A stretch of 64,000 bases of DNA from Caballeronia sp. dw_19 (lineage in GTDB: Bacteria; Pseudomonadota; Gammaproteobacteria; Burkholderiales; Burkholderiaceae): assembly GCF_018449515.1 (NCBI RefSeq), contig NZ_JAAVUQ010000003.1:367174-431173 (forward strand), written 5' to 3'. Position numbers and translations under genes: made by a program. Under the pieces are notes generated by a model, which saw only the letters and a program-made list of their open reading frames with translations, was not told the origin of the DNA and searched no databases. Below, piece by piece: positions 19,828-27,799 of this stretch. The first letter of the stretch is position 1. Every line of letters begins with the position of its first letter.

Positions 19828-20311
19828 CATCTCCTCCAACCCTGTCAAAAATAGAAGCCTAAAAGCGGCGGTATTGGTCCGGCGCCAGCGCACCGAACCG
19901 GAAACTATTTAGAGGGATGACACCCGAAGGACGGGTGTCCGTGACGTCCGGGATGCCACGTTGAGTGGCTGCCCGTGTCACAACCGACTTGGGATCGGTG
20001 TCTCCTCAGTTCTTTTTGAAGTAAAACTACTTTTAATGAACTTCGTTTCCGTACTTTGATTACTAATTTAGCAAAATACCTTTGTGCCGCCAAGAAAATT
20101 GTTGCCAACCCACTTTCTGTCTCGAAAATGCAATGATCGGTGTGTTGCGGGTTTGCACGAGGTGGGCAAAAAAAGGCGCAAACCCTTGTGGGATAAGGGT
20201 GTGGGTGATCTTGCCCCTTAACGCTATGGATTGCCTCTATTGACGGACGATGCGCGTGCGGTTAATGCACCGAGGGCTTAAAGACCCCGTGTCTGTTTAG
20301 ATATACCAACT
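19828..20311. other. Porin upstream region
   Basis: Holds the porin leader with three hairpins, an AT-rich likely promoter zone (about 20010-20100), and an inverted repeat AAGTA-AAAC-TACTT at 20019-20032. A 14-mer at 20017-20030 (TGAAGTAAAACTAC) recurs in reverse complement at 20360-20373, at the hisP stop. No gene was seen. Confidence 0.5.
19919..19999 (-). promoter_or_regulatory. Structured porin mRNA leader (three hairpins)
   Basis: In the 170 bases before the porin start, three short perfect stems follow each other: ACCGA/TCGGT (19983-19999), GCCAC/GTGGC (19955-19969) and GACACCCG/CGGGTGTC (19919-19939). They would lie in the 5' UTR if transcription starts in the AT-rich zone near 20020. 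Such leaders are common targets of small RNAs, but none can be identified here. Confidence 0.45.
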
Positions 20312-20336
20312 AAAAAAGCGCCCCTTGGGGCGCTTT
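20312..20336 (-). terminator. Intrinsic terminator of the hisQMP operon
   Basis: Stem AAAGCGCCCC / GGGGCGCTTT with a minimal loop. On the minus strand it runs into TTTTTT. It lies 30 bp past the hisP stop. Confidence 0.9.
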
Positions 20337-20365
20337 CGGTTTTGCGGCGTGGTCAGTCTGTAGTT

Positions 20366-21145
20366 TTACTTCAGGTTGCCCGACAGGAATTGCCTGAGCC
20401 GCTCGCTGCGGGTGTTGCCGAAAACGTCGTCGGGACGTCCTTCTTCTTCTATCCGTCCTTGATGCAGAAACACCACGTGATTCGACACGTTGCGGGCGAA
20501 CGCCATTTCGTGCGTGACCACGATCATCGTGCGGCCCTCCTCGGCGAGCGTCTGCATGACCTTCAGCACCTCGCTCACCAGCTCGGGATCCAGCGCCGAA
20601 GTCGGTTCATCGAAGAGCATGACGTCCGGGTGCATCGCCAGCGCTCGCGCGATCGCCACGCGCTGCTGCTGGCCGCCCGACAGATGCGACGGATACTGCT
20701 GTTCCAGCCGCGGCGCGAGTCCCACTTTCTCGAGATAGGTGCGCGCGCGCTCAAGCGCTTCCTGCTTCGATAGCCCCAGCACTTTCAGCGGCGCCTCCAT
20801 CACGTTTTCCAGCACGCTCAGGTGCGACCAAAGGTTGAAATGCTGGAACACCATGGAAAGACGCGTGCGCATGCGCTGCAACTGCTTGGGTTCAGCCGCT
20901 TTCAGCGCGCCGTACTTGTCCTTGAGCGTGCGGATTTCCTCGCCATCGACAAAAATCCGGCCCTGATTTGGCTGCTCCAGAAAGTTGATGCAGCGGAGCA
21001 TCGTGCTCTTGCCCGACCCGGACGAGCCGATGACGCTGATCACATCGCCGGCTTTCGCCCTTAGCGAGACGCCCTTGAGGACTTCGTTGTCGCCGTACTG
21101 CTTGTGCAGGTTATCGACGAAAAGCTTGGATGCCGGTGTGTTCAT
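20366..21145 (-). CDS. hisP: Polar amino-acid ABC importer ATPase (HisP type)
   Basis: 259 aa. Walker [10 protein letters not shown] (about residue 40), Q-loop [10 protein letters not shown], signature [16 protein letters not shown], Walker [16 protein letters not shown], switch [11 protein letters not shown]. The long insert after Walker A and the QHFNLWSH motif are characteristic of HisP-like (histidine/arginine/lysine) ATPases. Third gene of the minus-strand operon, 32 bp after the permease and followed by a terminator. The exact amino acid is not decidable. Confidence 0.9.
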   Translation of the reverse strand: MNTPASKLFVDNLHKQYGDNEVLKGVSLRAKAGDVISVIGSSGSGKSTMLRCINFLEQPNQGRIFVDGEEIRTLKDKYGALKAAEPKQLQRMRTRLSMVFQHFNLWSHLSVLENVMEAPLKVLGLSKQEALERARTYLEKVGLAPRLEQQYPSHLSGGQQQRVAIARALAMHPDVMLFDEPTSALDPELVSEVLKVMQTLAEEGRTMIVVTHEMAFARNVSNHVVFLHQGRIEEEGRPDDVFGNTRSERLRQFLSGNLK

Positions 21146-21177
21146 GAGGTGCCGATCCTGTTCCTGTTCCTTGAGGC

Positions 21178-21891
21178 TTATTTACCCTGCGGCCGCAAGT
21201 AGGCGAGCCAGCGATACTCGGCACGGCGAAACAGCCACACGAGCGCGAACGAAATGCACAAATAGAGCAGGGCGGCGATGCCGAACGCCTGGAACGATTG
21301 ATAAGTCGCGGAATTCACGTCGCGGGCAATCTTGAGGATGTCCGGCACGGTGGCGGTAAACGCGACGGTGGTCGCATGCAGCATCAGGATCACTTCGTTG
21401 CTGTAGTAGGGGAGCGCCCGGCGCAACGCCGACGGCAGGATCACGCGCCGGTACAGCGTGAACGACGACATCCCGTACGCCCGCGCTGCTTCAATCTCGC
21501 CGTAAGGCGTCGCCCGGATCGCGCCGGCGAAGATTTCGGTGGTGTACGCGCAGGTGTTCAGCGTGAACGCGAGCAGCGTGCAGTGCATGCCATCGCGGAA
21601 AAACTGGTTGAGCAGCACGTGATCGCGGACCACTTGCAGGCTGTAGAGGCCCGTGTAGCAGAGCAGCAGTTGCACGTAGAGCGGCGTGCCGCGGAAGATA
21701 TACGTGTAGACCCAGACGCCGCGCGACAGGAACTTGTTCTTCGACACCCGCGCGACCGACAACGGGATCGACAGGCAGAAGCCGAGCACGATCGATACAA
21801 CCAGCAGCCATAGGGTGATAGCGAGGCCGGTGATGCGATAACCGTCGGTGAACAAATAGTTGCGCCAGTATTCCTGGATGATTTCGAGCAT
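21178..21891 (-). CDS. hisM: Polar amino-acid ABC importer permease (HisM type)
   Basis: 237 aa, about five membrane helices, with the amphipathic EAA loop [30 protein letters not shown] that contacts the ATPase. It pairs with the HisQ-type permease. The 122-bp gap to hisQ is unusually long for a coupled permease pair but shows no gene. Confidence 0.9.
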   Translation of the reverse strand: MLEIIQEYWRNYLFTDGYRITGLAITLWLLVVSIVLGFCLSIPLSVARVSKNKFLSRGVWVYTYIFRGTPLYVQLLLCYTGLYSLQVVRDHVLLNQFFRDGMHCTLLAFTLNTCAYTTEIFAGAIRATPYGEIEAARAYGMSSFTLYRRVILPSALRRALPYYSNEVILMLHATTVAFTATVPDILKIARDVNSATYQSFQAFGIAALLYLCISFALVWLFRRAEYRWLAYLRPQGK

Positions 21892-22013
21892 GGATTCCGC
21901 CGCGTGGGGGTTACCTGGGGTTGCCGGTAATGTCTGGGTTCAAGCGAGGGCGCTTGGCGCACATGCGCCGCATGCCGGCTGCGACTGCTTTCGGCTTCTC
22001 ATGTTGCTCATGG

Positions 22014-22703
22014 CTAGAGGTCAGCCTTGCGCACGCCCGACGAGTACCGCCGTTCAAGCCACATCAGCACGAGATTCGATATCGTGGTGATCACGAGATA
22101 GACCGCGCCCGCGAGCAGCGTGAAAAAGAAGAACCGCAACGTGCCCTTGCCGGCGTCCTGGGCGGCCTTGACCACGTCCGCCAGACCGATGATCGATACC
22201 AGCGCGGTCGCTTTCACCATCACCTGCCAGTTGTTGCCAATGCCCGGCAGCGCGAAACGCATCATCTGCGGGAACATGATTCGCGAGAAGGTTTGCCATG
22301 GGGTCATGCCGTAAGCCGCGCCCGCCTCAAGCTGGCCGCGTGGCACGGAGAGGAACGCGCCGCGGAAGGTTTCGGTGAAATACGCGCCATAGATGAAACC
22401 GAGCACGATGACACCGGCGACGAACGGATCGATATCGATCTGATCCCAGCCCAGGAAATCGGTGAGGTGATTGAGCCAGATCTGGATGCTGTAGAACAGG
22501 AGCAGCATCAGCACGAGGTCCGGAACGCCGCGCACGAGCGTGGTGTAGATCGTGCCCGCGCCCGAAGAAATGCGATTCCTCGACAGTTTCGCCGCCGCGC
22601 CGAGGAGCCCGATCACGAATGCGAACACGAGCGACAAGACCGCCAGCTTGACGGTTTGCCATGTGCCCGAGAGGATAAGCGGCCCGTAGCCTTGCAGAAA
22701 CAT
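22014..22703 (-). CDS. hisQ: Polar amino-acid ABC importer permease (HisQ type)
   Basis: 229 aa starting MFLQGYGPLILSGTWQTVKLA, the usual HisQ start. EAA loop QLEAGAAYGMTPWQTFSRIMFPQMMRFALPG. ATG 22703 has AAGGA at a good distance. The open frame extends far upstream, but that stretch is Arg/Ala-rich and not family-like, so it was excluded. First gene of the operon; no periplasmic binding-protein gene lies upstream, so the importer must borrow one encoded elsewhere. Confidence 0.9.
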   Translation of the reverse strand: MFLQGYGPLILSGTWQTVKLAVLSLVFAFVIGLLGAAAKLSRNRISSGAGTIYTTLVRGVPDLVLMLLLFYSIQIWLNHLTDFLGWDQIDIDPFVAGVIVLGFIYGAYFTETFRGAFLSVPRGQLEAGAAYGMTPWQTFSRIMFPQMMRFALPGIGNNWQVMVKATALVSIIGLADVVKAAQDAGKGTLRFFFFTLLAGAVYLVITTISNLVLMWLERRYSSGVRKADL

Positions 22704-23383
22704 GGTGATTCCTTGATGACGTGCGCGTGTGCCGTGGCCTTCGCTTTTTTTCGCTGTTGCCTGTTCAGCCGCGCTTTTTTTCCTGAATTCACATAACCGC
22801 TGTCTCGCGGCCTGCTTCGGGTGTTCGGTGAACCCGGGCCTCTCGCCGTGCTTGGTTCCTGGTTTATCTACACCCGCCGTCAGCAGCCGCGCTGCTTCTT
22901 TCTGCTTCGTTCTACCTCTCGCCCGCTCCCCGGCAAACAAACTGCGGTCACGTCCGGTCACCGCCGCTTCGACCGCGCCCAGAGGGACTGCTGTCAACCG
23001 ACCGTCTTCGGCGGTGCTTATTCTAGGTGTCCAAAATTGGTGCGTTTTGTCGACAAAGACCTTTCGCCCGAAAATATGCGACCTCGGCTAAAGTCCGCGG
23101 ACGCACCGTGCGGCTTTCCCGGCGCGCCTTTCCGGCGGGGCGCCGACATCTCAGGCGGCCGCTGACCCTTGAAAAGGCCGGTATTCTACCCGAAGCCGAC
23201 CGGTGCCCGAGGCCGCGCGCCGCGCGCCGGTTCGAGCGTCCCGTTGCTCGATTTTCCCTGCAATGCCCGCGCACTATCGAGATTGCACGCATTTTCAGGA
23301 CGGTGTGGTGCCTGCACAGGCGATTGTTTAGCGTGGTGAGCGCCCTTACATTCTCTCCATCGCAATATCACCGGGAGTTCGAT
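22704..23383. other. Divergent region hisQ / pirin
   Basis: 680 bp without a credible gene. It must hold both promoters. A CGGGAG ribosome site at about 23372 serves the pirin gene. No clear operator or repeat was recognised. Confidence 0.5.
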
Positions 23384-24082
23384 ATGTTTGAAATTCGACG
23401 CGCCAACGAACGCGGCCACGCTAACCATGGCTGGCTTGATTCGTATCACAGCTTTTCTTTCGCCGGCTATGACGACCCGAAGCACGTGCATTTCGGCGCG
23501 CTGCGGGTGATCAACGAGGATCGCGTGGCGGGTGGCCAGGGTTTCGGGACGCACGGCCATCGCGACATGGAAATCATCAGTTACGTGCTCGAGGGCGCAC
23601 TGTCGCACAAGGACAGCATGGGCAACGGCTCGACCATCCGTCCCGGCGACGTCCAGCGCATGAGCGCCGGCACGGGCGTGCGGCATAGCGAGTTCAATGG
23701 CTCGGCCACTGAAACCGCGCATTTCCTGCAGATCTGGATCATCCCGGACGCAGCGAGCAATGCACCGGGCTACGAGGAAAAGCGTTTCGACGACGCTGAA
23801 AAGCGTGGCCGGCTGCGGGTGATCGCGTCGCCGGAGGGACGGGACGGCGCGGTCAAGCTGGGCGCCGATGCCGAGCTTTACGCAGGTCTTTTCGACGGCG
23901 ATGAATGCGCGGAATTCGACGTGCCGGCCGGGAGGCGAGTGTATGTGCACGTGGCGCGGGGCGCGATTTCGGTGAACGGCGAAGCGCTGGTGGCGGGCGA
24001 TGCCGCGAAGCTGGAAGGGGTGTCGAAGGTCACGCTGGATCAGGGCGCCGGCGCTGAAGTGATCCTGTTCGACCTGGCGTAA
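23384..24082 (+). CDS. Pirin family protein (bicupin)
   Basis: 232 aa. The start MFEIRRANERGHANHGWLDSYHSFSFA is the classic pirin N-terminus. Metal-ligand motifs are intact: HVHFGALRVINED, GFGTHGHRDMEIISYVLEG and the downstream Glu/His cluster in RMSAGTGVRHSEFN. Some bacterial homologues are quercetin 2,3-dioxygenases and others redox-sensing regulators; the true role here is unknown. Cytoplasmic, monocistronic, closed by a strong terminator. ATG 23384 is supported by CGGGAG upstream. Confidence 0.93.
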   Translation: MFEIRRANERGHANHGWLDSYHSFSFAGYDDPKHVHFGALRVINEDRVAGGQGFGTHGHRDMEIISYVLEGALSHKDSMGNGSTIRPGDVQRMSAGTGVRHSEFNGSATETAHFLQIWIIPDAASNAPGYEEKRFDDAEKRGRLRVIASPEGRDGAVKLGADAELYAGLFDGDECAEFDVPAGRRVYVHVARGAISVNGEALVAGDAAKLEGVSKVTLDQGAGAEVILFDLA

Positions 24083-24126
24083 ACAGTTACTTGCTGATCT
24101 TTCCCGTCTTTGGGGGAAGGGACGAG

Positions 24127-24158
24127 AAAAGGCCGCGGAAGCGATTCCGCGGCCTTTT
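24127..24158 (+). terminator. Intrinsic terminator after the pirin gene
   Basis: Stem AAAAGGCCGCGGAA, loop GCGA, TTCCGCGGCCTTTT. Confidence 0.95.
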
Positions 24159-24305
24159 GTATTGGTTAGCGCGCTTTGAATTTCCCGGAGGCGCCCGGAT
24201 AACACCGCGCCGCGCGCCCGCTGGACCAACACGGAACTGGCTTGTATCGATCAATCGCGTCGCCCGTCGTTTCAACGCTAAAAGTAATGTCACATCCGGG
24301 CAATG

Positions 24306-24338
24306 CAAAAAAACCGTTCCAACGTCAGCCGGAACGGC
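24306..24338 (-). terminator. Intrinsic terminator of the Spy-like gene
   Basis: Read on the minus strand: CCGTTCC, 10-nt loop, GGAACGG, then TTTTTTT. It lies about 90 bp past the stop of the minus-strand gene. Confidence 0.85.
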
Positions 24339-24349
24339 CTGTCGGGCTC

Positions 24350-24390
24350 CCTGCGATTGAACCGGCGGGCCACGCCGCTTCAATCGCAGG
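24350..24390. repeat. Perfect 12-bp inverted repeat
   Basis: CCTGCGATTGAA (24350-24361) and its exact complement (24379-24390), 17 bp apart, with no T tract. It lies between the Spy-like gene and its terminator. Function unknown; possibly a 3'-UTR stability element. Confidence 0.6.
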
Positions 24391-24427
24391 CTCCGGGCGC
24401 CTACCTCAGCCAATGCTCAGGCGGCGC

Positions 24428-25009
24428 TCACGGATTAACGGCCGATGCTCCAGCAGGCGCACCGTGCATGCCGCGATGCTGACTCCAGCGCTCATGCATC
24501 TTTTCCCGGCGCGCTTCCATTCTCGCGAAGCGCTGCTTGAGCGCTGTACTGACCGTGGTCTTTTGCTGGTCATTCAGCGTGTTATAGAAGTTCAGCCACG
24601 CGGCGCTGGTCTGGTCGCGCAACTGGGCATTCTGCTGCTCGATCTTCTGATGCGCCGCGTACATGGCGTTCAGATCGAGAATGGGCTGCTGCTTCATTGA
24701 AGCTAGTTGTGCGTGCATCTGCTTGTGGCTCTCACGCATGGCCTGATGATTCTGCTTCATGGTGCTGAGCGCGGCCTGCCACGCTTTTTCCTGGTCTGCG
24801 TTGAGATTGAGCTGACTGTGCAACTTGTCGAACTCTTTCTTCATCTGCATTCCCCGATGATGCCCGCCCGGGCCTCCGGGACCGCCCATCATGCCTGCAC
24901 CGCCGGGCGGCGGCGCGTCGGGCGCGGCGGCGCTGGCGGCGTTGACCGCGCCGATCGACAGGGCGAGCGCAGCGGCGGCGGTGGCGAGGAATCGGGACTG
25001 CTTCAACAT
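24428..25009 (-). CDS. Spy/CpxP-like periplasmic protein (LTXXQ family)
   Basis: 193 aa. Signal peptide of about 27 residues (MLKQSRFLATAAAALALS ... ASA), then a Gly/Pro-rich stretch and a His/Met-containing helical domain with two LTXXQ-like motifs, LNADQEKAW and LNDQQKTTV. Spy and CpxP are periplasmic chaperones or sensors of envelope stress. It is divergent from a two-component system with two CpxR-like boxes between them, which fits envelope-stress control. The Met/His-rich segments (HHRGMQMKK) could bind metal; this is inference. Confidence 0.85.
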   Translation of the reverse strand: MLKQSRFLATAAAALALSIGAVNAASAAAPDAPPPGGAGMMGGPGGPGGHHRGMQMKKEFDKLHSQLNLNADQEKAWQAALSTMKQNHQAMRESHKQMHAQLASMKQQPILDLNAMYAAHQKIEQQNAQLRDQTSAAWLNFYNTLNDQQKTTVSTALKQRFARMEARREKMHERWSQHRGMHGAPAGASAVNP

Positions 25010-25130
25010 GGTTTACTCCTTTTTTGATTTCCAGAGCCGATCTGGCTGCGCCGTTTCGGTGGTCGCGCCTTCGGTAAGACACAGCGTAGACAGTCGCCGC
25101 GAAGCGCGTGTTACGAGCAGGGGCCTCGTT

Positions 25131-25145
25131 ATTACGCCGGTTTAC
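25131..25145 (-). promoter_or_regulatory. CpxR-like box facing the Spy-like gene
   Basis: On the minus strand GTAAA-CCGGC-GTAAT, a 9 of 10 match to the CpxR pattern GTAAA-N5-GTAAA, about 120 bp before the Spy-like start. Confidence 0.55.
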
Positions 25146-25159
25146 TTCCGCCTTTCGCG

Positions 25160-25174
25160 GTAACACCCAGTAAA
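25160..25174 (+). promoter_or_regulatory. CpxR-like box facing the two-component operon
   Basis: GTAAC-ACCCA-GTAAA, a 9 of 10 match to GTAAA-N5-GTAAA, 55 bp before the response regulator start. It points the opposite way from the box at 25131. Confidence 0.55.
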
Positions 25175-25229
25175 CGTTTCCAGTGTGTTTGCAACGTGGA
25201 GGCCGCGGACTGGCGTTAAACTGCGTCGC

Positions 25230-25952
25230 ATGGCTACTCAAATACTTGTCGTCGACGACGACTCTGAACTGCGCGACCTCCTGCGCGACTACCTGGTCCG
25301 GCAAGGCATCGAAGTATCGGTGCTGCATGACGCGGGTACGCTCGAACGGCGCCTCGAACGCGAGCGCCCGGACCTGATCGTGCTCGACCTGATGATGCCG
25401 GGTGTGGACGGACTGACCGCGTTGCGCAAGTTGCGCGCTTCGGGTGACGACATTCCGGTGATCATGCTGACGGCGCGCGCGGACGACGTGGATCGCATCG
25501 TCGGACTGGAACTTGGCGCTGACGACTATCTGGGCAAACCGTTCAACCCGCGCGAATTGCTGGCGCGCGTGCAGGCAGTGTTGCGCCGGCGCCGTACGAT
25601 TCCGTCGGCGGCGCCCGAGCAGCGCGAACCGTTTTCGTTCGGGCGTTTCCGGCTCGACTTCCAGTCGCGCACGCTTCATCAGGACGAAACGCCGCTCACG
25701 CTGTCGGGCAGCGAGTTCGCATTGCTGAAGATTTTCGTTAATCACCCCATGCGCACGCTGACGCGCGAGCGCCTGCTCGAACTGCTGCACGGTCCCGAAT
25801 ACGACGGCACCGACCGCGGTATCGACGTGCAGGTGTGGCGTCTGCGCCGGATTCTCGAAACCGATCCGTCCACGCCGCGCTTCATCCAGACGGTGCGCGG
25901 ACGCGGTTATGTGTTCGTGCCGGACGGCGAGCAAAATGCGTCGGCCCATTGA
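25230..25952 (+). CDS. OmpR-family response regulator
   Basis: 240 aa. Receiver domain (residues about 4-118) with the acidic pocket in VVDDD, phospho-acceptor Asp in LIVLDLMMPGVDG, Thr in IMLTARADDVD and Lys in DDYLGKPFN. The C-terminal winged helix (about 135-235) shows LTRERLLELLHG and a recognition region DRGIDVQVWRLRRILE, ending in the beta hairpin VRGRGYVFV. It acts with the overlapping histidine kinase. Likely targets are its own operon and the divergent Spy-like gene. Confidence 0.93.
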   Translation: MATQILVVDDDSELRDLLRDYLVRQGIEVSVLHDAGTLERRLERERPDLIVLDLMMPGVDGLTALRKLRASGDDIPVIMLTARADDVDRIVGLELGADDYLGKPFNPRELLARVQAVLRRRRTIPSAAPEQREPFSFGRFRLDFQSRTLHQDETPLTLSGSEFALLKIFVNHPMRTLTRERLLELLHGPEYDGTDRGIDVQVWRLRRILETDPSTPRFIQTVRGRGYVFVPDGEQNASAH

Positions 25953-27288
25953 TTCACTGTTCGGCCGGCTGGTTGTCCTGGTCATCGGCGTGCTGGTGTT
26001 GTCGCACGTCGCCTGGTTCACGGTCATCCGGCTCGAGCGGGATCAGACGCAAACTCGCTACGCAGTAGAAGAGGCCGCGTTCCTGGTCGACGCCGTGCGC
26101 CAGCACATCGCGAATTCGCCGGATCAGCCGCTGCCGTCGAGCGTGAGCGTGGTTGAGCCCAACAGTCATGAAGTTCCCAAACCCTTCACCGACGCTGACA
26201 GCAGCCGCGTGCCGCCGCAGTTCGGGCGATTTATCGACGACTTGCGGGATCGCTTGCCGGATGGCACCGACATCCGCATCGGCGAGCCGGGCGGCCCGCC
26301 GCGCCTGTGGGTGCGAGGCGCGAAGGACGCCAGCTGGATTGTCGTGCCGGTTCAGCCTTTGCGGCCGCCGCGTTCGCGCGACCGGATGCTGCTCTGGCTC
26401 GCGATTATTTTTTCCACGGCGGTGATGGCTGCACTCTTTGCCGCGTGGCAATTACAGACGCCGTTGCGTTCGCTGGCGCAGGCGGTCGGCCGCTTCGGCC
26501 GGGGTGAACCTACTCCGCCGGTGCCCGAGCGTGGTCCGCGCGAGCTGCGGCAGTTGACCCACGGGTTCAACCAGATGGTGCGCGAAGTGGAGCAGACGGA
26601 AAGCGACCGCGCGGTCATGCTGGCTGGGGTCGCCCATGATCTCAAGACGCCGCTTGCGCGTTTGCGCCTGCGTGCTGAAATGATGGATGAAGCGAAACTA
26701 CGGGACGGCGTGGTGCGCGACGTGGATTCCATGGCGCATATCGTCGACCAGTTCCTGGTGTTCGCACACGACGGCGCCGATCGCAGCGAGCCAGCCGAAG
26801 TTGATCAGCAGTGCGAGCGCATTGCGCGCAGTTATCGCGCTGTCACTGTGGGCGCGCCGTCTATTCAGACCCGGCTTACAGCGGGGCGGGATTTCGCGTT
26901 GCCCGCGGCGACGCTTGACCGCTTGCTGTCGAACCTGCTCGATAACGCTCACGCGTACGGCGCACCGCCGATCGTGATCGAAACGTTGCGCGGGACGAAT
27001 GGCTGGATTTTGCGCGTCATGGACAGCGGCAGCGGGATCGCGGCACACGATCTGGTGAAGGCGAGCCGGCCGTTCGTCAGGCTCGATCCGGCGCGCGGCG
27101 GCAGTGGCCACAGCGGGCTGGGGCTTGCGATTGTTGAGCGGCTGGTACGGCGGGCGGGCGGTGAATGCGAAATTGGCAATCGCCCCGAAGGCGGCCTGCA
27201 GGCCGTGATGACCTTTCCTTTCGATGTGGTGGCGCGCTCGGCCGAGATGCTGCATGGCGACGTGCTGCATGAAGCGCGCATGATGTGA
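25936..27288 (+). CDS. Membrane sensor histidine kinase (EnvZ/CpxA-like)
   Basis: 450 aa. Two membrane segments (about residues 10-32 and 153-175) flank a periplasmic sensor region of about 120 residues rich in Pro. Next come HAMP, the H-box VAHDLKTPLARLRLR with the phospho-accepting His, then the ATP-binding domain: N-box LLSNLLDNAHAYG, G1 MDSGSGI and G2 GGSGHSGLGLAIV. The ATG at 25936 lies 17 bp inside the response regulator gene, so the two are coupled. The signal is unknown; envelope stress is suggested by the divergent Spy-like gene. Confidence 0.93.
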   Translation: MRRPIDSLFGRLVVLVIGVLVLSHVAWFTVIRLERDQTQTRYAVEEAAFLVDAVRQHIANSPDQPLPSSVSVVEPNSHEVPKPFTDADSSRVPPQFGRFIDDLRDRLPDGTDIRIGEPGGPPRLWVRGAKDASWIVVPVQPLRPPRSRDRMLLWLAIIFSTAVMAALFAAWQLQTPLRSLAQAVGRFGRGEPTPPVPERGPRELRQLTHGFNQMVREVEQTESDRAVMLAGVAHDLKTPLARLRLRAEMMDEAKLRDGVVRDVDSMAHIVDQFLVFAHDGADRSEPAEVDQQCERIARSYRAVTVGAPSIQTRLTAGRDFALPAATLDRLLSNLLDNAHAYGAPPIVIETLRGTNGWILRVMDSGSGIAAHDLVKASRPFVRLDPARGGSGHSGLGLAIVERLVRRAGGECEIGNRPEGGLQAVMTFPFDVVARSAEMLHGDVLHEARMM

Positions 27289-27401
27289 TTGGCCAGCCCG
27301 GGGCTTGGCGTCCTCGGGCGGCGGGTTTCGCGCGTGGCCAAAACTCCGCCGCCAAACCCCCGCAGCGCCAGCGAACCCAAGCCTGGCGTCAGGCGAAATC
27401 C

Positions 27402-27665
27402 CTAGTCGAACAAGGTATTGAGCGCGGAAGCCGCTTCGCTGTCGACCGTGTTGTACGTCACGGTCGCGGCTTCGAAAATATAGTGCGTGGTGTATTTGCC
27501 GAACCGCGCCAGGATTTCCTCCTGGATCACTTCGGGGGCGACCTCAAGACGCAAATACCAGGCAGTCGAAGAGAGTCGTGTCTGGAACGCACCATACTCG
27601 GCCAGCAAGTGATCGAACGCTTCAGCGTCCTGATCGCGGCAGACAATGACCAGATTTCCCTTCAT
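27402..27665 (-). CDS. Small protein, possibly SinR/Cas2-like fold
   Basis: 87 aa. Start ATG 27665 with AGGAGGGG upstream, a strong ribosome site. The sequence MKGNLVIVCRDQDAEAFDHL, then a conserved-looking STAWYLRL and THYIFEAATVTY, alternates strand and helix like the ferredoxin-like SinR/Cas2-type small proteins, but similarity is weak. No CRISPR is nearby. Convergent with the histidine kinase gene. Function unknown. Confidence 0.6.
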   Translation of the reverse strand: MKGNLVIVCRDQDAEAFDHLLAEYGAFQTRLSSTAWYLRLEVAPEVIQEEILARFGKYTTHYIFEAATVTYNTVDSEAASALNTLFD

Positions 27666-27799
27666 GCACCCCTCCTGATTCTTGATAACGGCAGATATCG
27701 AACTCGAAGATCGATAATACCTGCTGTCGTGCCGCTGCCGCACCACGCCTTTCAGCCAACGTCTCGCTAAATTGCCGTTTTAGCCGGTTTAACTTTGCG

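Noticed and set aside
22704..22997. Longer HisQ with about 98 extra residues
   Set aside because: The extension is Arg/Ala-rich; the HisQ family starts at MFLQGYG.
24340..24400. tRNA-like GGTTCAATC on the minus strand
   Set aside because: Only a T-arm-like string; no acceptor, D or anticodon arms could be paired.
27402..27665. CRISPR-associated Cas2
   Set aside because: Only loose fold-like resemblance; no repeats, spacers or cas genes in the window.
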